This document shows positions 33,322 through 39,712 of a stretch of 39,712 nucleotides of DNA, piece after piece. The notes under the pieces are model-generated. The model was given only the letters and a program-made list of their open reading frames with translations. It did no database searches and was not told the DNA's origin. The DNA comes from Bacteroidota bacterium. GTDB lineage: Bacteria; Bacteroidota; Bacteroidia; Bacteroidales; CAIWKO01. Position 1 is the first letter of the stretch. Each line of letters begins with the position of its first letter. The stretch is taken from contig JBAXND010000040.1 of the NCBI GenBank assembly GCA_037133915.1, positions 1 to 39,712 of the forward strand, written 5' to 3'. A program made the position numbers and the translations under genes.

Positions 33322-35076
33322 ATGAAAAAAGCAACAGGATATTTCCAGCACAACCCACTAAAATCTATCAGATTTATTTTATTGTTGTTTGCACTGATTG
33401 TCACTTCTGCCGAGAACATTATAGCTCAAGGACTTTCAGTTAATACAACAGGTGCAGCACCCGATACATCGGCCATGCTTGATGTAAGCAGCACTATCAA
33501 AGGCACATTGATAACGCGCATGACTACAGTCCAACGCAATTCCATCGCCCTTCCCGCCACGGGCCTAATAATTTTTAATACCGACTGCAGCGAATTCCAG
33601 TATTATTCCGGCAGTGGCTGGGTAAGCATTCTGAACAGCAACTCTACCATGATAGCAGGAGCTATCAGCGGTTCTGCATTATTCTGCTCCGGACAAACCG
33701 GTGTAAGCTATTCCGTGGTGCCTGTTGTTGGAGCCACCTCTTATTTGTGGTCGGTACCACCGGGAGCAGTAATTACTTCCGGACAGGGCACGAATGCCAT
33801 TTCCGTTAATTTTGGCAGCACACCGGGCATTATCAGTGTCAGTGTCACCAACGGATGCAGCACAAGTGCTGCAAGTGTTCTTGCGACTACTCTCACAACA
33901 GTCATTACCACACCGGGAGCAATTAATGGTTTATCTGCAGTATGCTCCGGACAGTCTGGTGTGATTTACTCAATTTCGGCAGTACCCGGTGCAACATCCT
34001 ATAACTGGAGTCTTCCAGCAGGCGCCACCATTACTGCAGGTGCAGGTACAACCGCTATTACGGTAACTTTTGGAAGCAATCCGGGGAACGTGAGTGTTAC
34101 AGCAAGCAATAGCTGTGGAACAAGCAATCCGTCAAACCTTTCAGTAAGTATGTCGTCAGTTCCCGGAACGCCCGGTACCGTAAGCGGACCTACCACGGTA
34201 AATCCGAATCAGACCGGTGTCGCCTATTCAATATCCGCGGTCAGCGGTGCAACATCTTACACATGGACGGTGCCCTCAGGAAGCACAATAACTTCCGGAC
34301 AAGGTACAACTGCAATTGTAATATCATTTGGAAGTACGTCGGGCAATGTTTGCGTTACCGCCGATAATTCCTGCGGGTCGGGAACGGCATCCTGTCTTGC
34401 TGTCAGTACTATTTGTTACACTTCCGGAAATCAGACATTTAATTACACCGGGGCTCAGCAAACCTTTACGGTTCCTCCATGTGTTACATCCGTAACACTT
34501 GACGTATATGGCGCACAGGGCGGCGGCGGCGGCGGAAACGGCGGACGTGCACAGGGAACGCTGAGTGTTACACCGGGTCAGATACTGTATGTCTATGTTG
34601 GTGGAGAGGGCGCCGGTTATAATACAGGTGTATCGGTGGGAGGATGGAACGGTGGTGGCAACGGTCATTACGGCTGCGCCGGCGGTGGCGGTTCCGATGT
34701 AAGAGCTGGAGGAACAGCCCTGTCGAACCGGGTTATTGTGGCAGGCGGAGGTGGAGGATACTATGGCAATCCCGGTGGTGCAGGCGGTGGAACAAGTGGA
34801 GGAAATGCACCCAACGGACCGGCAACAGGAGGAACACAATCCAGTGGAGGCACCTACTGTGGTGCTCTTGGACAGGGAGGTAGTAATCCGGGTGGCATGG
34901 CCGACGGTGGTGGTGGCGGAGGAGGCTACTACGGTGGCGGAACAAATTATTGCGCGGGTGCATCCCCGGCTAATGGAAGTGGTGCAGGAGGCTCAGGTTA
35001 TACCGGTGGGGTAACCGCAGGAACCATGATGAATGGTGTGCGCTCCGGAAACGGCATCATCATTATTACATGGTAG
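33322..35076 (+). CDS. Secreted PKD-repeat protein with ALK/LTK-like glycine-rich domain
   Basis: A 584-residue protein from the ATG at 33322; an in-frame TTG at 33313 is less likely. A signal peptide ends near NIIAQG. A Bacteroidota N-terminal module follows (SAMLDVSSTIKGTLITRMTT, then GLIIFNTDC, then GSGWVSI). Next come three PKD-like repeats of about 85 residues, each with Val/Tyr-Ser, GATSY-x-W and ITxGxGT blocks (33655-34410). Last is a glycine-rich domain with about eight Gly-rich runs, Asn-Tyr-Cys motifs and a final GIIIITW, resembling the glycine-rich domain of ALK/LTK receptors. No T9SS sorting domain is present. Likely a surface structural or binding protein; ligand unknown. Confidence 0.75.
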   Translation: MKKATGYFQHNPLKSIRFILLLFALIVTSAENIIAQGLSVNTTGAAPDTSAMLDVSSTIKGTLITRMTTVQRNSIALPATGLIIFNTDCSEFQYYSGSGWVSILNSNSTMIAGAISGSALFCSGQTGVSYSVVPVVGATSYLWSVPPGAVITSGQGTNAISVNFGSTPGIISVSVTNGCSTSAASVLATTLTTVITTPGAINGLSAVCSGQSGVIYSISAVPGATSYNWSLPAGATITAGAGTTAITVTFGSNPGNVSVTASNSCGTSNPSNLSVSMSSVPGTPGTVSGPTTVNPNQTGVAYSISAVSGATSYTWTVPSGSTITSGQGTTAIVISFGSTSGNVCVTADNSCGSGTASCLAVSTICYTSGNQTFNYTGAQQTFTVPPCVTSVTLDVYGAQGGGGGGNGGRAQGTLSVTPGQILYVYVGGEGAGYNTGVSVGGWNGGGNGHYGCAGGGGSDVRAGGTALSNRVIVAGGGGGYYGNPGGAGGGTSGGNAPNGPATGGTQSSGGTYCGALGQGGSNPGGMADGGGGGGGYYGGGTNYCAGASPANGSGAGGSGYTGGVTAGTMMNGVRSGNGIIIITW

Positions 35077-35096
35077 GCTGACTATTCACACAAAAA

Positions 35097-35126
35097 ATGC
35101 GGCGAATAGTCGCATATTCGCCGCAT
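35097..35126 (-). terminator. Terminator of the BlaR1-TonB operon
   Basis: A 12-bp perfect stem, ATGCGGCGAATA (35097-35108) with TATTCGCCGCAT (35115-35126), has a 6-base loop. On the minus strand it is followed by TTTTTTG, so it ends the minus-strand operon. On the plus strand there is no T-run, so the glycine-rich protein gene is ended less clearly. Confidence 0.85.
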
Positions 35127-35146
35127 GAAATCACATAAAAACATTT

Positions 35147-36376
35147 TCAGCTCAAGGCGAACTTTATCGGCATGTTGAACGCTACGCGAACGGTTTTTCC
35201 CGATTGTTTGCCGGGTGTCCATTTGGGCATGAGCTTTACAACGCGCATGGCCTCTTCGTCGCAACCGCCGCCAACACCGCGCACAACCTTTACATCAGCA
35301 ACAGTACCGTCGGTCTCAATTACAAAAGAAACAAAAACAGTTCCCTGAATTCCTTTTTCTCTGGCCGCTTGCGGGTATTTCACATTTTCTATGATGAATT
35401 TTATTCGGGCTTCATCGCCGCCCGGATAAGCTGGCATGTCTTCAACCACTGTGTAAACACTGTCTTTCGGTTGTTCTACATTGGTTTGACTGCCTGTCGT
35501 TGATTTGTCATCTGTGTTCTGCGCATTCCCGCAGGATACAACCCATAGCGCTGATACAAGCGTCACACAGGTTAATGCAAATTTAAGTCCCGTTAAACGG
35601 GAATTTTTGATTTTTGTAATCATCGTGAGCCTCCTTTTTATTTTGATTTGACAAAAGTTATTCGAGATGTCTTTGGGCTGAACATTCATGGCCATGGAAA
35701 GGAGCAACTGAAGATAATCGTGCTTTTCAACACCATGCAGCAGTGTAGCTCTGTCGGCAAGGTATTCGTGAACCTCACGAAGCAGGGTTCTGTATCTCCA
35801 CACAAGCGGATTGAACCACTGAAGGACAACAACCAGCTCCATCAATAATACATCGGCAGAATGCCATTGCATGGCGTGCGCCCTTTCATGTGAGAATATC
35901 GCGGAAGCAGCACCACTGTCGGGCAATCGCTTCATGAAAATCATATTCATGAAAGAGAACGGAAATACGGCATGGTCAGATAATACAAGCTTATATCGCG
36001 GTCGTACAAATATCTCAGAACGTCGTGCAAGAAGCAATATCCTTATGATTTGCATCAAGGCCCTTATCAGGAAAAACAATACTCCACAGGCATAAATAAT
36101 CATTACTATACTGAATACATCAGGGTAGCCCATGATGGTAGTGCGTACATCCGAGGCATTGATGGTAACGGGATGAAGGTTCACAATAGTGAGCGGTGTA
36201 AATCCAGCCGTCGACCCGAAATTGATGAGTGGCAAAACAAATGACAACACCAAACCACTGAGCAAAAAGATACGATTACGTATAAAATTATGGTCGCGCT
36301 TTAGCAGCTGAAACACCAGTAAAAACAAGGTAACAATGATAGACGACCTCAGCAGCCATGCCATATATGCTTCCAT
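35147..36376 (-). CDS. BlaR1-like M56 metallopeptidase fused to a TonB C-terminal domain
   Basis: A 409-residue membrane protein. The N-terminal half has transmembrane segments at about 5-22, 35-52 and 85-117 and an M56 peptidase domain with HExxH (HERAH at 163-167) and a downstream Glu/Asp block (EVHEYLADRA near 201). A further hydrophobic segment at about 262-280 is followed by a linker and a TonB C-terminal domain (about 318-409: YPGGDEARIKFI, then YPQAAREKGIQGTVFVSFVI). Instead of the penicillin-binding sensor of BlaR1 it has a TonB domain, so the signal is probably not a beta-lactam. It sits 9 bp downstream of the BlaI-like repressor gene. Confidence 0.85.
   Translation of the reverse strand: MEAYMAWLLRSSIIVTLFLLVFQLLKRDHNFIRNRIFLLSGLVLSFVLPLINFGSTAGFTPLTIVNLHPVTINASDVRTTIMGYPDVFSIVMIIYACGVLFFLIRALMQIIRILLLARRSEIFVRPRYKLVLSDHAVFPFSFMNMIFMKRLPDSGAASAIFSHERAHAMQWHSADVLLMELVVVLQWFNPLVWRYRTLLREVHEYLADRATLLHGVEKHDYLQLLLSMAMNVQPKDISNNFCQIKIKRRLTMITKIKNSRLTGLKFALTCVTLVSALWVVSCGNAQNTDDKSTTGSQTNVEQPKDSVYTVVEDMPAYPGGDEARIKFIIENVKYPQAAREKGIQGTVFVSFVIETDGTVADVKVVRGVGGGCDEEAMRVVKLMPKWTPGKQSGKTVRVAFNMPIKFALS
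35621..35635 (-). promoter_or_regulatory. Possible internal translation start within the BlaR1-TonB gene
   Basis: On the minus strand an AGGAGG (35635-35630) lies 6 bases before an in-frame ATG (35623-35621, Met252). Translation from here would give a 158-residue protein with its own hydrophobic start and a VVSC lipobox-like site, followed by the TonB domain. The AGGAGG also encodes Arg-Arg of the fusion protein, so coincidence is possible; such strong sites are rare in this phylum. Confidence 0.4.
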
Positions 36377-36385
36377 CTCTTTAAA

Positions 36386-36754
36386 TTATTTTGTTTGTTT
36401 TTCTTTTTCGATTGCTTTGATAATATCATCGATTTCTTTTACGGTCAACGACCTGTCTTTAGCAAAGAAGGAAACCATTTGTTTGATAGAATTGTTGAAA
36501 TAATTTTTCATCAGTCCGCCGAGAAGTTCTTTTTTATAGGTTTCCTTTGTGACGAGCGGCAGGTACTCATGGCTTTTTCCATAGGCTTTATGAAACACGA
36601 ATCCTTTTTTCTCGAGTATCCTGATTATGGTAGAAACTGTGTTATAAGCGGGTTTTGGTTCCGGGAAATGTTCGAGGATGTCGTTTACGAATCCCTTTTT
36701 CACTTTCCAGAGGACTTGCATTACCTGCTCTTCGGCTTTTGTGAGTTCTTTCAT
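36386..36754 (-). CDS. BlaI/MecI/CopY-family transcriptional repressor
   Basis: A 122-residue winged-helix protein (LTKAEEQVMQVLWKVKKGFV, then YNTVSTIIRILEKKGFVFHK) with a C-terminal dimerisation part. BlaI-like repressors bind dyads as dimers and are cleaved after the partner BlaR1-like protease is activated. Here its promoter region carries two dyads (36811-36846), the likely operators. It forms an operon with the BlaR1-TonB gene, 9 bp downstream. Confidence 0.92.
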   Translation of the reverse strand: MKELTKAEEQVMQVLWKVKKGFVNDILEHFPEPKPAYNTVSTIIRILEKKGFVFHKAYGKSHEYLPLVTKETYKKELLGGLMKNYFNNSIKQMVSFFAKDRSLTVKEIDDIIKAIEKEKQTK

Positions 36755-36800
36755 TTCAGTAGTTGATAATGTTCATTATTGCAATCGGAATTTCATAATG

Positions 36801-36832
36801 CAAACATACAAACTAAATCTTTAGTTATGCAA
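36801..36832 (-). promoter_or_regulatory. Promoter of the BlaI-BlaR1 operon
   Basis: On the minus strand TTG (36832-36830), a 21-bp spacer and TATGTTTG (36808-36801) fit the Bacteroidota promoter pattern. The transcription start would be near 36795, about 40 bp before the blaI-like ATG. Confidence 0.55.
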
Positions 36833-36846
36833 CTATTTTTATAGTT
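36811..36846. promoter_or_regulatory. Tandem operator dyads for the BlaI-like repressor
   Basis: Two dyads share the outer half-sites AACTA and TAGTT. The first is AACTAAATCTTTAGTT (36811-36826, 7-2-7 perfect). The second is AACTATTTTTATAGTT (36831-36846, 6-4-6 perfect). Their centres are exactly 20 bp apart, about two helical turns. The first lies in the promoter spacer and the second overlaps and extends upstream of the -33 element, a layout well suited to repression by two adjacent dimers. Confidence 0.75.
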
Positions 36847-36849
36847 TTT

Positions 36850-36883
36850 CAGTTAACGGCAGGAAAAAATCAGTTAAAGGCAG
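36850..36883 (+). repeat. Direct repeat of a 13-mer near the operator
   Basis: CAGTTAACGGCAG (36850-36862) and CAGTTAAAGGCAG (36871-36883) differ at one base and are 21 bp apart start to start. They follow the operator dyads and could be an additional binding pair or chance repetition. A short TAATAGG tandem follows near 36901-36917. Confidence 0.4.
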
Positions 36884-36953
36884 CGAAGGAAGGGAACAAG
36901 TAATAGGTAATAGGTAAAAATTAAAAGAAAAAGGATTTCTATTTGATATAGGT

Positions 36954-37721
36954 TCAGATGATTTTAAAGGAGGATGCTTTTATCCAGCCCAGGCTACCGT
37001 TGGCAATGCGCACTTCGCACCACTCTCCTACTTTATCGGTAATCTTTACTTTGGTGCCTTCGTGAATTACAAAAATGTCCTGGCTCAGCTCGTTGGGCGA
37101 ACTCTTCACATTCACCGTTGCGTCGAAAACTATGGCTTCGGATGAATCAGAAATATGGCGGTATTGTTCTAATGCAAAGATATTGATGAAGATGACTGCA
37201 AGGAGCATGAAGGCAGCCGTCCAGAAGGCAAGCTTGCGGATACGAACCGGCTGCGCGATCAGGTATATTGCAATCAGTGCTAAAAACAGTGCAAACGATA
37301 TGATGCTCCATACTGCCCATCCGCCGGAAGAACAGAAGCCACGGATTTCATACCACCAGCGTGTATAGAACGGCAGCGGGACGGCTTCAATCTTATCTAT
37401 AATCTTTGTGTTAGCAACTTTAAGATTGAAATCGTAGTTTTCATTGGACGGGTCAAGTTTAAGCGCCTTTTCATAATAGTACACTGCCGAAGGGAAATCG
37501 TTTGTTTTAAAGCTTGCATTGCCAAGATTGTAATACAGCTCGGGTGCTTCCCAACCATTGCTGAGCACCTTGCGATACAATTCCAGGGCCGTGCTGAACT
37601 TTTCTTCTGAATAGGCAGCATTGGCCTGAAAAATAAGGTCATCGTTCTCATTTGCCATTGCATAAGCGCCCATGAACACAATGCTCAGTATCAAAAATAT
37701 TTTCTTTATCATTGCTGCCAT
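36954..37721 (-). CDS. batE: BatE-type TPR and SH3-domain protein
   Basis: A 255-residue protein. A signal peptide (IFLILSIVFMGAYAMANEN) is followed by about two TPR units (ANAAYSEEKFSTALELYRKV, then LYYNLGNASFKTNDFPSAVY), two transmembrane helices (about 130-185) and a C-terminal bacterial SH3 domain (about 195-255: ATVNVKSSPNELSQDIFVIH). This is the BatE layout of the Bacteroides aerotolerance cluster, thought to act in the envelope. Its ATG follows the batD stop directly (TAAATG), so the two are co-translated. An alternative start three codons later is possible. Confidence 0.85.
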   Translation of the reverse strand: MAAMIKKIFLILSIVFMGAYAMANENDDLIFQANAAYSEEKFSTALELYRKVLSNGWEAPELYYNLGNASFKTNDFPSAVYYYEKALKLDPSNENYDFNLKVANTKIIDKIEAVPLPFYTRWWYEIRGFCSSGGWAVWSIISFALFLALIAIYLIAQPVRIRKLAFWTAAFMLLAVIFINIFALEQYRHISDSSEAIVFDATVNVKSSPNELSQDIFVIHEGTKVKITDKVGEWCEVRIANGSLGWIKASSFKII

Positions 37722-39647
37722 TTACTTCAATACCTGTTCCAGTTTGCTGATTACTTCCACTGCTTTCTTATACATTTGTTTCATGGAAAGGCTCATGTCG
37801 GCGGGTGCGAAGCGTGCGTATTCACAATCGTCGAGTGTTTCGCCAAATCGCAGAATCAGCTCTTCGTCCACATTTCTGTTCATCAGTGTTTCGCGGGCGC
37901 TGTCCATAGAGAGGTTTGCGGGCGGTATGTTGAATTTATCGCCCAGATAGCCCCAAAGAGCTCTGGAAATCTCCACATAAAAATTTTCGCGCTCGCCTGC
38001 TTTCATAAGCTTATCGGCAGTACGCAGTCTTTTGAGGGCTACTGCCGTGGCTTTCCTTAGTTTCATCAGCGCCACATCACTGCGCAATCTCAGTCTTCTG
38101 CGCCATATTATCACGAATAAAATAAAAAGGATAAATGGCAATAACATCAGACAGACGTAGAGCGGCGAGTTATAGAAATGTGCGCCTATCGCGTAAAGCG
38201 TAAATGGTTTATTCTGTATAAAGCGGATATCGCTTCCTATGTATTTCACATCTTCTTTTCCGCTGTATGAAGGTCCTGCAGAACCATCGCCCTTTCCTAC
38301 CTTTATTTTAAATTCACCGGATGTAAGCGTAACATATCCTTTTTTAGCCGGGTCGAAATAGCTGAAAGTAACAGGCTTAATTGTGAAATCGCCCGGAGTG
38401 CGCGGTATCACGAGGTAACTGAATTCGCGTGTGCCCCCTACCTGAGTACCATTTATTGTAATATTATCACTTATTTGAGGATCATAGGTTTCGAAATCGG
38501 CAGGGAAGGTCACATTCAATTTGTCGATGAGGCTGAGATTTCCCGTTCCGCTGATGGTGAACTTCAGGTTGACAGCTTCGTTTGCCTTTACGGAAGTTTT
38601 GTCAACATCGGCTTTCATGCTGAAATTGCCAACTGCACCACTGAAACCATCAGGTTTATTAAGTTCGGGAAGGGCACCTACGTTAATGGTAACAGTTCCG
38701 GACTTCACGGTTTTCTTTACATTCTGATAGCTTTGTGAGAATGGGTCGCTGAAGAAAGGATTGTTGAAAAACGGGTCGTTGAAAAATTTGTCGAATGCAC
38801 TGTTTTTATTCTTAACCAACACCTGCGCCAGGCATTCCACTTCAAGAGGTTCAATGGTCAGACGCCCTGCCTTTTGCGGGAAGAGTGCCACTCTGCGGAT
38901 TTCCGCCACCATATATTTCTGCCCGTTCACAGTCTCGTTGTACTGTTTGGGATTTTGCGTTTTGTCTTTCACCAAATCCTGTGACCAGAATCCGGCGAAC
39001 GAAGGCAATTTATTAATGGCATATTGCGAGATGGAAACGCGTGTATAGATTTTATAGACAAGTGTGATTTGCTCTCCCTGCAAGCAATTGCTGCGGTCAA
39101 CCGAGGCGCGTATAAAGATATCATCGCCGGAAATTGAGCCATCATTTTGCGCACCCTGCTGATTCTGTTTGTTCTGTTGATTCTGCTGGTTTTTCTGGGA
39201 CGAAGCCGTGACCTCCACTGATACCGTATTGCTTGAAATCCACTGCCCTTTTACTTTTGCTTTGGCTGCATCAATCGTAAATTTTCCGGTTTTTGATGGC
39301 ATGAGTTGATATATCCACGACTCTTCACCCTCGCCACCCTGCACCACTTTGCCATTCACAATTACAGTCATACCACCGCCCGATGAATGCGAGGTTCCAA
39401 TTACACTGAATCCGGAAAAAGAAGGTTTTGCGAACTGTTCGGCCGAACCGCCCGATAGCGTATAAGTAAGCTGAAAGACTTCGTTCTGACCAACTTTTGC
39501 GCTGGCTGTTGATACTGTTAGCTTAGCCTGTGCAGCACTATCAAATGAAGTGAACAACGACACAAAAAACAGCAGCAGCATACCAATTCCTGCAATTATA
39601 TTACACTTGAAAAAATTGATATCACATTGTTTTCTCACTATCATCAT
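37722..39647 (-). CDS. batD: BatD-family membrane protein
   Basis: A 641-residue BatD (oxygen-tolerance) protein. A signal peptide (to about residue 40, SAAQA) is followed by repeated Ig-like beta-domains (LTVSTASAKVGQNEVFQLTY), a Gln/Asn-rich linker (NQQNQQNKQNQQGAQNDG near 150-170), further beta-domains, a transmembrane helix (about 494-515) and a C-terminal cytoplasmic helical part. It starts 12 bp from the right repeat arm, so no room for an upstream promoter exists inside the window apart from the repeat. The usual partners batA, batB and batC are not in view and may lie beyond the window or elsewhere. Confidence 0.88.
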   Translation of the reverse strand: MMIVRKQCDINFFKCNIIAGIGMLLLFFVSLFTSFDSAAQAKLTVSTASAKVGQNEVFQLTYTLSGGSAEQFAKPSFSGFSVIGTSHSSGGGMTVIVNGKVVQGGEGEESWIYQLMPSKTGKFTIDAAKAKVKGQWISSNTVSVEVTASSQKNQQNQQNKQNQQGAQNDGSISGDDIFIRASVDRSNCLQGEQITLVYKIYTRVSISQYAINKLPSFAGFWSQDLVKDKTQNPKQYNETVNGQKYMVAEIRRVALFPQKAGRLTIEPLEVECLAQVLVKNKNSAFDKFFNDPFFNNPFFSDPFSQSYQNVKKTVKSGTVTINVGALPELNKPDGFSGAVGNFSMKADVDKTSVKANEAVNLKFTISGTGNLSLIDKLNVTFPADFETYDPQISDNITINGTQVGGTREFSYLVIPRTPGDFTIKPVTFSYFDPAKKGYVTLTSGEFKIKVGKGDGSAGPSYSGKEDVKYIGSDIRFIQNKPFTLYAIGAHFYNSPLYVCLMLLPFILFILFVIIWRRRLRLRSDVALMKLRKATAVALKRLRTADKLMKAGERENFYVEISRALWGYLGDKFNIPPANLSMDSARETLMNRNVDEELILRFGETLDDCEYARFAPADMSLSMKQMYKKAVEVISKLEQVLK

Positions 39648-39659
39648 TATTAAAAAAAA

Positions 39660-39712
39660 TTCACTGTTGTCCGGTAAAAGTTTGAAAGAAGCCGAAGCAT
39701 AAGCCCGGCTTC
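39660..39712 (-). repeat. Right arm of exact 53-bp terminal inverted repeat
   Basis: Reverse complement of bases 1-53 without a mismatch. On the minus strand it reads into batD, 12 bp away, just as the left arm reads into the first lipoprotein gene, 14 bp away. Confidence 0.95.
39685..39712 (-). terminator. Terminator-like hairpin inside right repeat arm
   Basis: Same hairpin as at 1-28, read on the minus strand, ending in a short T-run. It would stop transcription entering from outside the window on the right before batD. Confidence 0.5.

Noticed and set aside
34324..34839. Long minus-strand and alternative-frame reading frames over the glycine-rich gene
   Set aside because: GC-rich Gly codons read in other frames give Arg/Ser/Cys/Val-rich strings with no family pattern.
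35147..36754. Beta-lactam resistance operon
   Set aside because: The BlaR1-like protein lacks a penicillin-binding sensor domain and no beta-lactamase gene is present.
1..39712. CRISPR array or restriction/defence locus
   Set aside because: No regularly spaced repeats of CRISPR type and no Cas, restriction or toxin-antitoxin genes were seen.

Overview
The window looks like core chromosome of an uncultured or little-studied Bacteroidota (Bacteroidales/Flavobacteriia-like) bacterium. Supporting signs are two proteins with C-terminal type IX secretion (T9SS type A) sorting domains, a BlaR1-TonB fusion, a DUF3467 gene after rpoC, BatD/BatE aerotolerance proteins, a large outer-membrane beta-barrel protein with a carboxypeptidase-like N-domain, few Shine-Dalgarno sequences, and promoter-like boxes of the Bacteroidota type (TTTG, about 20 bp, TAnnTTTG).

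Layout. 1-53 is one arm of an exact 53-bp inverted repeat whose other arm is 39660-39712; each arm carries a terminator-like hairpin. 68-5110 (+) encodes a lipoprotein, a large secreted T9SS protein of unknown function and a secreted endonuclease I with a T9SS tail. 5295-7433 (+) encodes a polyprenol-phosphate sugar transferase and dihydroorotase. 7456-12505 (-) is a probable envelope or metal-stress module: ECF sigma factor, zinc-finger anti-sigma factor, membrane-tethered CpxP/CnrX-like sensor, a secreted Cys/Gly/Lys-rich LTxxQ protein and an outer-membrane beta-barrel protein. It lies 8 bp downstream of DUF3467 and the rpoBC cluster.

12514-27850 (-) is the translation/transcription superlocus. 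In transcription order it reads rpsU, xerC, hpf, then tRNA-Thr(TGT), Tyr, Gly, Thr(GGT), tuf, tRNA-Trp, secE, nusG, rplK, rplA, rplJ, rplL, rpoB, rpoC, DUF3467. This order closely resembles the classical bacterial tRNA-tufB-secE-nusG-rplKAJL-rpoBC arrangement. Stable hairpins sit in the rplL-rpoB and rpoB-rpoC gaps, and a terminator follows rpoC.

28050-31446 holds a membrane methyltransferase (isoprenylcysteine/lipid A methyltransferase type), a conserved hypothetical protein, MnmD and a beta-propeller-like lipoprotein. A tRNA-Pro gene and a DEAD-box helicase follow. 33322-35076 encodes a PKD-repeat protein with a glycine-rich domain like that of the ALK/LTK receptors. 35147-36754 (-) is a BlaI/BlaR1-TonB regulatory pair; its promoter is overlaid by two dyads spaced exactly 20 bp centre to centre. 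36954-39647 (-) is batD-batE.

The least-explained pieces are the sigma/anti-sigma/double CpxP-like module with its Cys-rich secreted protein, the BlaR1-TonB pair with its operators and a possible internal start, the glycine-rich PKD protein, and the perfect inverted repeat at both window ends. All functional assignments come from reading motifs; no database search was run.
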